Notes under the pieces: generated by a model
What the model was told of the DNA's origin: nothing
Seen by the model: the letters and a program-made list of their open reading frames with translations, nothing else
Databases searched by the model: none
DNA from: Fulvia fulva
Lineage: Eukaryota > Ascomycota > Dothideomycetes > Mycosphaerellales > Mycosphaerellaceae
Direction: 5' to 3'
DNA length: 64,000 nt
NCBI RefSeq assembly: GCF_020509005.1
Contig: NC_063012.1
Span: 9,920,001 to 9,984,000 of the forward strand
Part shown: positions 55,050-64,000 of the stretch, piece after piece
How positions within the stretch are numbered: position 1 is the stretch's first letter
Layout of the letters: every line of letters begins with the position of its first letter
Program-made: the position numbers and the translations under genes

Positions 55050-58000
55050 ACCCTTCCCGCCCCCGACTACTCCTTATCTAGTTTAGCTTTCCCTCTAAAC
55101 GTACGTAGTCTATGTTACTACCCCGTTAGCCCCCGCTCCTAGCCGGTCTCGTCGCGCTACGTCGTGTCCTCTCTTCCTATACTACTCCTACTAGGCGGTA
55201 CTATTCTAGCTAGTCCTTCTCTAATATCTAGTTCGTAATACGCCGTAGGTCCTTAGCGTTATTAAGAAGTGCCCTAATCGTCCGGTTCCTCGCCTTTACT
55301 ATCCACTCCCCCCTTCCTAGCGACCACCTCGGATAGACGAGGAGTGCGTACCGTACGTTCTAGGAGCGATAGCCGTAGGGGTAGCTAGTATTCGTATATC
55401 CTAGAACCTTCCTCTATAATAGGTACCCCTAGAGGCCGATGTGTTCGCTTCGTAGTTAGGTTACTATACTATTCTATACCCTCGTAAGGCGGTAGTAGAT
55501 AAGCTTCGGGGGGTGCTTAACCGCGGATTTTGTAGCTAACTATTCCTTAGGTTGTCCCGCTAGCTAAGGGCGTCTACTATACCCTACAACCTAGTTGTTC
55601 CACCTCTCTTTCTATAGTTGCTCTATAAACGATTTCTTACCTTCCTATTATATTGCTAGCTATTCGTCCCTTACCCGGTAGTTCGGCTCGTTTCCGGGTC
55701 GAATGCCCTTATACGCTAGTACTAATTCGTAGGCCCTTACGACTATACTAGCGATGACCTTCTATACTAGGTACTATACTGACTTGCCTAAGTAGGAGGT
55801 CCGTAGTCCCTAGATATATAGGTCGATCGGCGGTATAGCGGTCTCGTGCTTAAGTATCCTCGTTAGTATCGACTTATATACCCCGGTGACCTTCCTTAGG
55901 CATTAGTTTTGGATCTTCGCTAGCGGCGCGACGAGTCCCTTCGATAGGTAGGCCCTCTCGCCTAAGGACTACACTTAGCTACTATAGGTAAGGACTGGCC
56001 GTATAATAGCCGTATATAGAAGTCGTAACTACCGGAAGTCCGCCCCCTATATAGATGTAGTAAGCCTCTAGCATAATGCTATATTCTGTTTAGCTTTCCG
56101 TAATATTACCTATACGTACTTCCTCTACCGTAGCGCCGGGTCTACCTATAGTCCGAGGATCCTAAGCTAATTTACCGGGTTAGTCGTATACCCCTATATC
56201 TAGATAGAAGCTTATATATTATAGAACCGTAGCCGGCGCGTAAAGTGTATTAGATTGTACTTTTCTAGGGCAAACCGAGCCCCGTGCCTCCTAGCCTAGT
56301 CCTCGTAGATCTTATACTTCTCTTCTAGTAGCCTATAGTTCTCCTTAGTCGAGGAAGACTACGCTAGGATGTTTATGTCGTCTACGAAGCCGCTCGTAGC
56401 GGTGTTCTGGGATTCTAGGGCTAGGAGTAGCGTTGCTATAAAGAAGAGGAATAGAATAGGTACTAGCGTTAAGCCTTACGGGATTCTAGTATAGACTACT
56501 TAAAATACGCTTCTATACTAGCCGACTAGGATCGACGTACTACGGTTTTAGAGGTAGGACCGTACGAAGTTAATAAGCCACTTAGGGAGTCCTTTCGACC
56601 TTAGGATATAGAGTAGCCGCGGGTATAACACGTAGTCGAAGGCTCCCGATATGTCTAGGCTAAGTAAGGAAGCCACCTTGTCCCTATTCTTATACTAGAT
56701 GGCCTTTACCTAAGAGGTGATAAGTTCTATCGCGGATAGCGTCGATCGCTATAGGCGCGTACCTATCTAGGTGTCCGGGAGTAGGGAGTATTCCTCTACC
56801 GCCTCGGAGAGTCTCGTTATAACTAGCTTCTTAAGCGCCTTCCTAAGAGTGTTAAGGGGCGCAATTGGGCGGTACGACTTCACCTACGTATAGTCTTCCT
56901 TCTACGGCTTACGTAGGACTACTGTCGTCGATTGTTTAAAAGCTATCGGGTAGTATCCGGTCTATAGGCAGGCGTTAAATATTGCTATAACTACTAGGGC
57001 TAGTTGATCTCTACACTTCTTTAGTAGCTCGTTTAGGATCCTATCCGGCCCCGGGGCTTTCTTCGCCGGTAACTTCCTTAGTATAGCGGTAACTTCTCCC
57101 TCGGACACCTCCTATTAGACCGCGATACTAGGGGCTAGGGGAGTAGAGCTGTTTATGTTGCTTAGATTAGCCTCGACTAGGGGCGGGAAGAACTTACTAG
57201 CTAGTAGACGCGCCTTAGCCTCGGGGTCGCTAACCGGGCTGCTAGGCGATTGTAGCGCTAGGATAGAGAAGGAGGGGCCCTATATAGGGTCCTGTCGGGC
57301 CCATTTCGCTAGCTTCTACATCCTCTCTAGCTTACCGGCGATTTCTTCTACTATAGCCCTCTAGCCGACTACTTTCTCCCTCCGTATTATAGCTTTCTTC
57401 TATTAGTATGCCTCCCTATATACGTTCTAGGCCTCCTCGCTATAGCTACTCGTCTATACCCGGCGGGCTCTCCTTGCTTCTCTTACTACCGTAGTGCACT
57501 CCGGCGTCTAGTATAGTTTGGACTATGTCGTTAGTTAGGTAAGCGGAACGTAAAGTAAGGTTACTTTTCTTATTTCGTCTGTCAACCCCTAGACTACTTC
57601 GTCTATCTCGTCTTTACTGTTGTATTGCCACTACGCGATCTAGACTAGCCTCTTAGAGTCATCGAGGTACGCCTAGATGTTGGCCTAGTGGGCCTTTCCC
57701 TAGTTTAGCTTAGGGGTTCTTACTAGTATACGTTATATCTATATCGTAATAGAGGTCCTGACTAGTATATAGTCTAACGACGCCTCGAGTTTATGTTCGA
57801 TCCTATAGTAGGTTACCGTATAGTAGTAGCTATCTAAGATCTAGGAGAGGTCGATCGTACCTTAGAGTCCCCCTCTCTTCTAGGTGCCTAGGTCCTTCGG
57901 GGTATTAAGGGCAATTACGTTACTCGCTATTAATTCGAGTACTTCGTCGGCTATAGGGTGCGGCTATATAAGGCTTTCCTAGGAAGGGTAGTATATATTA

Positions 58001-58460
58001 AAGTCTCCTACTACGATATAGCACCCTTGTCTCTTAAGCGTACTGTCTAGGTGTCTATAGACCCCTAGGTCGCGGCTAGACCTCGAGGCTAGCGGTTATA
58101 TATATAGGTTATATATCTAGGTACTACCTACGTAGAGGGAGGTAATATCGCCCCCGCCTTCTTCGTCTACGTAGTACACTACCTCCCAGTCGGATTCTAG
58201 TATGTCCTTACTAATATAGAAGTACGTGCGGGGTCTACCGTCGCCTCGTAGGTATGTCGTATAGCCTAGTAACTTGTAGGTCGTTAGTCTCTTATAGTAC
58301 GGGTTAATCTATAGCTCCTAGATTACTAGGACGTAGTAGACGTACGGGTCCGCCTTATATAGGAAATAGTTCTAGACTATATCCTTGCTATAGTTAACGT
58401 TATACTAGATGATACTAAGCGTATCGAGTCTAGTTATCGTTATCGACAATCATTTCCTCT
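55050..58460 (-). pseudogene. LINE-2 ORF2, endonuclease and reverse transcriptase relic
   Basis: On minus: endonuclease region from about 58440, with YIVVGDFNIYYPS at about 57985-58020. RT from about 57050 (PDRILNELLKKCRD), TVVLRKP, SYRPIAPLNTLRKALKKL, LLSLDISGAFDYV, and the active site FVDDINIL at about 56380 with both Asp kept. Beyond RT the frame runs to near the 3' tail. Broken mainly by TAG. The plus ORF at 57155-57364 is a shadow. Confidence 0.87.
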
Positions 58461-58499
58461 ATAATGTCCTATATCCTACTACTTAGCGTGTCCTAGTCT

Positions 58500-59780
58500 A
58501 CGCCTATTAGCTATATACTAAAGGGGAGCCGGGCCTAGTTAGATTCCCTCGCCGTAGCTAGTAGAGCACGTGGCCTCCCGTACGCCCTAGGTTACGTATC
58601 CTTTATATCGTTCTCGGCCCTAGGGCGCTTATACCCGACCGCCGCTAGCTAGTTCCGGTAGAGGCTAGCATTACGGTCGCCGTAGAATCTTAGAGCGACG
58701 GTTCTATTTATAATTGCCTTGTTTTTTGCTAGTTTCCGCTATAGGCATTCTGTACTATACGATAGGTAGTGCCCCGGACAGTTCGCGTACCGTCTCGTAG
58801 TTAATATATAGTCCCTAGATATATAGTCTCCTATATAGTTCGAGTAGGCCTACTTGTTTATATACGTATAGGTTTAGTGTCTATACTGTTAGCATTTGAA
58901 GCATTAGAGGACACGAAAGGATAAGGAGTACTTTTCTACTATCTTAAGGCTATATTACTAGACTAGGCCTTATTCTATCGCTAGATCCGCCGCTTTCGCG
59001 TCTTATAGCTATACTATTAGCGCCTAGGCCTTCTTGCCTTCTAGCCATTTCCTATAGAGCTAAGTCGCCTTCTAGATTAGAGAGTTAAGAGTGACCGGGT
59101 TGTCCTCTTAGAGAGCGCGTAGGTGACCCTAGTTAGTTAGGTCAAACTCCTTAGGTATATCGTAGATTAGGATCGTAAATTGTTTCGTTAAGACCTTCGC
59201 TAATGCCGTAACCTTAGATACCTACTATAGCTATACCTCTAGGTGCCTCCTAGTAGTAGTAGAGCTAGTATAGATCTATAGAGTGCCGTTAGACTATTAG
59301 TTCACTACGACTACCCCTAGTTAGTTGATTCGTTAGGCGAGCTCCTTGTTCGATAGCTTCGTAACTTCGGCCTAGTCTTCCTTTACTACAATACGGATCG
59401 TAACCGTATCGTACGTTAGGCGGGGGCCTAGTATCGATACCGCGACCGATACCTAGCTATAGGGGTGTTGATTCCGGGTGGCCTTACTAATCGCCTAGGA
59501 CGTCGTCCTTATTTCTTATTACCCTTGGTAATACGACAGTATAAGCGCTATACGTAGCTAAGTGATCATTATCTATAGAGACCGGTAAGGGAGCTAATCG
59601 TTAGTTTCTATACTTTTTGCGTCCTCTATAAGTTGCTACTAGTTGTCTTAGGGGGGCTTCGCCTATAGGGCCGTAGGCGCCGTTAGTGCCGTAGCCTAGG
59701 CTACTATTGCCTAGGAGTTGCCTAATATAGCTAGGCACCTCCGCGGCGTTTGGAGCTAAAGAAATAGGGTAAAGAGAGCT
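58500..59780 (-). pseudogene. LINE-2 ORF1, Gag-like zinc-knuckle relic
   Basis: On minus a knuckle region at about 58870-58910 reads CFKC then QYRH, with further positions damaged (Cys to Tyr). Upstream (59100-59700) is a charged N-terminal part. It corresponds to ORF1 of LINE-3 by position and motif. Strongly RIPed. Confidence 0.7.
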
Positions 59781-59828
59781 TTAAGCTGTCTAGATTAAAT
59801 AAGGTAGAACTCCCTTAGTCCTAGTATA

Positions 59829-60904
59829 AGGAAGGAATCGTATTTAGTAAGCTAGCTACGAGATAAGGTAACAAGTCTTAACCGCGCTTTCCTACTTATC
59901 TAGTACTACCGTATAGCCTCGTTTCGAGAGGTTAGCCCGGAGCAAAAGCTTCCCTCTACGCCCTCCCTCCCTATTTGCTCCTTAAGCTAATATCTACCTC
60001 TATAGGCCTAAGCCCTTTAGTGCTCTCTATTGACCGACATACGCATCCGTCCTCTCGGGCTATATAGACAGTGTTAGCCGTCGCTACTAGTATATACTAC
60101 GCCCTAGGTTTTAACGCCCTTTGCGTTACCGTAGCCTATCTCTAGAAAGTGGCCGTCTATACCTCGTAGGTTTACTCGGGGCACACACTACGCCGGGTAG
60201 CGTACTCCTTACGTTTCTACCTACTAACCAATATAAAGTTCCTTATTACCCTGCCCTCGATCCTCCCCGATTATAGAACTAATCTACTTATATTATACGT
60301 CTTTTCCCCGTCCTAATAGCCGTCTTTTCCTTACTTAGGCTATCGTCTTTTCCTCGTCGCAATCTACTATATTAGACTAGGTGCGTTGTATAGCGGGATA
60401 GGTAGTGCCTTAGGCAAAACCCTCGTTCCTATACCGGGTGTTTAATAGGCCCTTATAGGCTTCGTCGCGTGTCTACCTACCTACCGTATTGCCCGCTAGT
60501 AAATACTAGATTGTTTCGTAGTCCGCTCGACGCCGTTATATAGTCCGCTTAGTTGTTGTTCTATAGTCCGCTCGTCTAATGTTCGTCGCTTAGCCCGCTC
60601 GGTTTACGGTCTCCGGAGGTAAAAATTCTATACTTATACTAGAGGTGTCCTATCGACCGTATAGGCCACGGTTCCGCGCCCTTCTTATACGTAGAAAGAA
60701 GAGGGACTCGCTCCCGACACGAGTACACGCTCGTCGGATAGCTCTTATACCCGTTTTGCTAGTAGTCCTCTATTCGCCGCGGCTTCGCCTACGTTACGCG
60801 CCCGTCGCGCCTACGACGCTCTAGCGTAAGAATACTTAGCTCTCTCGTAGCTAGACGAGAGGTTCGTAGCCGACACTACGTATAGGTAATTCTCGTCGTC
60901 GACC
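59829..60904 (-). promoter_or_regulatory. LINE-2 5' untranslated region with tandem arrays
   Basis: Inverse match to 31590-32666 of LINE-1. It holds the same two arrays: GAGCGGACTA-type units at about 60510-60605 and GGGGAAAAGACG-type units at about 60290-60360. Probably the internal promoter. Confidence 0.75.
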
Positions 60905-62951
60905 GAAGGCGATAAATAGAAGACTGCCTTTATAATACGGTATAGGTAGTTCGAATGCTTAGTTATACTATTTAGATTATATAATACCCCTAGTACGTTC
61001 TAGTTATATATTAACGATGCCCTACGAGAGTACCTCGATAACTTTACCTCCGCGTACCTTAATAACGCTCTAATCTTTAGCGACACTCTCGAGGAGTATA
61101 TCGAGTATATAGACAAGGTGATAGCTAAGCTTTAGGGGGCCGGCCTCTAGCTTAATATCGATAAGTACGAGTTCTACGTCTAGGAGACTAAGTACCTAGG
61201 CCTTATTATTAGTACTAATAGAATCAAGATAGATAAGGAAAAGATCGCTACGATTTAGGAATAGGAGACCCCTCGTAACCTAACGGACATCTTGTTATTC
61301 CTAGGATTCTATAACTTCTATCGTAGGTTTATTCGTAACTACTTAGGTATCGCGTATCCTATAATATAACTTACTAAGAAGGACGTACCTTAGCTATAGG
61401 ATGATACCTATTAGTAAGCCTTCGACCGTATAAAGCAAGGCTTTATAGAAGATAATATCGTACTCGCGTATTTCGTGGCTAGTAGAGAAACTAAACTTAA
61501 AACGGACGTATTAGATTTCGTTACGGCTACTATTATATCGTAAAAGGGTAATAATAGCATTTAGCGCCCGGTTATATTTATATTAAAGAAGATGTTACTA
61601 TAGGAATGCAACTATAATATCTATAATAAGGAGTTACTCGCTATCGTTAAGGCGTTCGAGAAGTAGAAACCGGAGCTTATATCTAGGGATATCGACGGCG
61701 ATAAGACCGACTTCGAGTACCTTACCGACAAGAGCGGCAAGCCTATCCTCGTATACTCTAATTATAAGAACCTAGAATAGTTTATAAGTACAAAGGTACT
61801 AAACCGCCGGTAGGTACGCTAGTCTAAATTCTTGTTATAGTTCTACTTTAAGATCGTATATATCCCTAGTAAAAGTAATATTAAGCCCGATACGCTTACT
61901 CGTCGTCCGTAAGACATTCTAGCTAGTAATAACGACCTATAGCAATAGTACTAAGAATAAACGCTACTACCTAAATATCGCTTCCTTAATATCTTACCTA
62001 TAGAAATTCGCCCCGGGCAATAAGATAATGACCTAATAATAGAAGTACGTATAGCCTACGGTAAACTAGAGATATAGTAAGCGTTACGGTAGCTAGATAC
62101 TAGAGAACTATATTAGCTCCTAAGGCGACACCGTATAGACGATACTAATACCGTAGCTATAGGCGGATTAATATATATTAAGAATAGATACGGCGGCTAT
62201 AACGTTTTTGTTCCGGATATACCTAATCTACGCTTTAAGGTGTTCTAGGCTTACTATAGTATACCTTCCGCTAGCTACCCTAGACGAGCGAAGACCTACG
62301 AGCTTATTACTAGAGACTTCGTCTAGCCTAGTCTATTGCAATACGTCCGTAATAAGATCTTTAAGTACTATAAATACCGCTTATTAAAACCCTCGTAGAC
62401 GTAATACCCTAGGCTACTAAAACTACTACTAATTCCCTTTAAGCTCTAGGATAAGATCGTAATAGACTTCGTAGTTAGCTTACTAGAAAGTACGGGTAGC
62501 TACGACGGTGTAATATATACGGATGTTTTGACTATTACTAACCGTACGGGCAAGGGCTCTTATATAATCCTAGTAAAGGAGATAAGCGTAGAATATATTA
62601 CGTACATCTTCGTACGGGACTACTACTATCTCTACGGCCTACCTCTATCGGTTATAACTAATAGGGGCAGCTAATAGCTTTCTACTTTCTAGCGTAGGCT
62701 CTACGAGCTCGTCGACGTAGATTATAAACTGTCTACCGCCTTCTATCCTAAAACGGACGGCTAATCTAAGAATACGAATAAGGAGATAGAGAAGTACCTC
62801 CGTACCTTTACTAACTACGCTTAGAACGATTAGGTAGATTAGCTACTACTTACTAAATTCGTAAAGAATAACTATATTACCGAAGCTATAGGTATTTCGC
62901 TATTCGTCGCCGAGCGTAGCCGTAATCCGCGTACTAGTAACTTTAATAGAT
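60905..62951 (+). pseudogene. Gypsy-5 RT end, RNase H and integrase relic
   Basis: After the LINE-2 target copy the frame resumes (KTAFIIRYR). Active site at 61055-61066 reads YLNN, both Asp lost. Then ETKYLGLIISTNRIKID, tether FLGFYNFYRRFIRNY, RNase H (NKELLAIVKAFEK) and LNRRQVRQSKF. Integrase: zinc-binding start near 62150, core from about 62457 (VIDFVVSLLEST), TDVLTITNRTGKGS, VITNRGSQ, STAFYPKTDGQSKNTN. LINE-4 cuts it before the C-terminus. Confidence 0.85.
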
Positions 62952-64000
62952 AGATAGATTTGTCATTCCCCTGTTCTAGGACCCTATCCGGCCTATGCAG
63001 GTATATATCTATTGTTATGTACAAAGGGAAACCCGAATAGGTGAAAACCCTTCCCGCCCCCGACTACTCCTTATCTAGATTAGCTTTCCCTCTAAACGTA
63101 CGTAGTCCATGTCACTACCCCGTTAGCCCCCGCTCCTAGCCGGTCTCGTCGCGCTACGTCGTGTCCTCTCTTCCTACACTGCTCCTACTAGGCGGTACTG
63201 TTCTAGCCAGCCCTTCTCTAGTATCCAGTTCGTAATACGCCGTAGGTCTTCAGCGTTGTTAAGAAGTGCCCCAATCGTCCGGTTCCTCGCCTTTGCCATC
63301 CACTCCCCCCTTCCTAGCGACCACCTCGGACAGACGAGGAGTGCGTGCCGTACGTTCTGGGAGCGATAGCCGTAGGGGTAGCTAGTATTCGTGTATCCTA
63401 GGACCTTCCTCCATGATAGGTACCCCTAGAGGCCGATGTGTTCGCTTCGCAGTTAGGTTGCTATGCTACTCTATGCCCTCGTAAGGCGGTAGTGGATGAG
63501 CTTCGGGGGGTGCTTGACCGCGGATTTTGTAGCTGACTATTCCTTAGGTTGTCCCGCTAGCTAAGGGCGTCCACTATGCCCTACAACCTGGTTGTTCCAC
63601 CTCTCTTTCCATAGTTGCTCTACAAACGATTTCTCACCTTCCTATTGTGTTGCTAGCTGTTCGTCCCTTGCCCGGTAGTTCGGCTCGTTTCCGGGTCGAA
63701 TGCCCTTATACGCTAGTACTGATTCGCGGGCCCTTGCGACTGCACTAGCGATGACCTTCTGTACTAGGTACTGTGCCGACTTGCCTAAGTAGGAGGTCCG
63801 TAGTCCCTAGATGTATAGGTCGATCGGCGGTATAGCGGTCTCGTGCTTAAGCATCCTCGTTAGTGTCGACTTATATGCCCCGGTGACCTTCCTTAGGCAT
63901 TGGTTTTGGATCTTCGCTAGCGGCGCGACGAGTCCCTTCGATAGGTAGGCCCTCTCGCCTAAGGACCACACTTGGCTGCTATAGGTAAGGACTGGCCGTA
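62945..64000 (-). mobile_element. LINE-4, 3' end of a LINE-2-family element, runs off the right edge
   Basis: From the tail TAATAGATAGATAGATTTG onward it matches LINE-2 54945-56010 base for base, apart from changes that are nearly all C-to-T or G-to-A in LINE-2. CA and TG are largely kept, so it is much less RIPed. It holds the 3' untranslated region and the C-terminal half of ORF2. It interrupts the Gypsy-5 integrase. Confidence 0.92.

Larger units (their letters stand above)
54938..60919 (-). mobile_element. LINE-2, full-length Tad-like non-LTR element
   Basis: A minus-strand element (54953-60904, 5.95 kb) between copies of GAAGGCGATAAATAG (54938-54952 and 60905-60919). Read on minus: 5' region with tandem repeats, ORF1 with zinc knuckle, ORF2 with endonuclease and RT, and a (CTAT)n tail. 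Nearly identical to LINE-4 over the part that overlaps, but much more RIPed. Confidence 0.93.
50918..62951 (+). mobile_element. Gypsy-5, chromovirus-like element, split by LINE-2 and cut by LINE-4
   Basis: 5' LTR, gag, protease, RT, RNase H and integrase on plus. LINE-2 interrupts RT with a clean target duplication; the integrase is interrupted by LINE-4 at about 62946. The 3' LTR is beyond the window. The bases after the LTR (CTTCGATAGCG) resemble those after the Gypsy-2 LTR (CTTCGAATAGATCG), so these two are probably related. Confidence 0.9.

Noticed and set aside
57155..57364. 69-codon plus ORF in LINE-2
   Set aside because: Shadow of LINE-2 ORF2, which reads on minus.
1..64000. tRNA, rRNA or conserved non-coding RNA genes
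   Set aside because: None was recognised by eye on either strand. A covariance-model search was not possible here.

Overview
The window looks like a 64 kb stretch of a filamentous ascomycete (Pezizomycotina) genome made almost entirely of nested transposable elements. I could find no host gene, rRNA or tRNA. CpA and TpG are strongly depleted and TpA is in excess, while CpG is kept. Most in-frame stops are TAG at positions where relatives have Trp (TGG) or Gln (CAG). This is the signature of repeat-induced point mutation (RIP), which also explains why open frames are short although long family-like reading frames can be followed through the stops. Species cannot be named from this.

Layout. 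1-5851: Gypsy-1, a minus-strand chromovirus running off the left edge, inserted into element X. 5852-about 9480: 3' part of element X, with a pol-like tail on plus, a roughly 600-codon unrecognised coding relic on minus, a polypurine tract and an LTR start. About 9480-13433: Copia-B (minus), 3'-truncated. 13450-16604: Copia-A (minus), 5'-truncated and split by a 1133-bp Fot1/pogo element (15138-16270). 16605-31115: Gypsy-2 (minus), split by a complete plus-strand Gypsy-3 (23330-30658). 31116-35504: Gypsy-6 fragment, holding a scrap of Copia LTR and LINE-1. 35505-50917: Gypsy-4 (plus, same family as Gypsy-3), split by LINE-3 (38789-43735) and by Copia-C (44418-49854), the youngest-looking element. 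50918-about 62951: Gypsy-5 (plus), split by LINE-2 (minus, 54953-60904) and followed by LINE-4 (minus), which runs off the right edge.

Insertion order can be read from target-site duplications: 5 bp for Gypsy-3 and Copia-C, TA for pogo, 14-15 bp for the LINEs. The LTR elements carry gag, protease, RT, RNase H and integrase in normal order, and those Gypsy copies whose C-terminus can be read have a chromodomain, as expected of chromoviruses that target heterochromatin. Both Copia leaders readable here have a primer site that fits the anticodon region of initiator tRNA-Met.

Most notable points: a sharp change in RIP load inside the single Copia-C element; two LINEs that share 1.08 kb of 5' sequence but have unlike RT regions; an antisense coding relic between pol and the 3' LTR of element X; unlike flanks on the two sides of Gypsy-2; RIP loss of the RT active-site Asp in five elements; and LINE target sites that all begin with the LINE tail motif CTAT. 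Domain borders inside degraded elements are approximate; LTR and target-duplication ends were read base by base.
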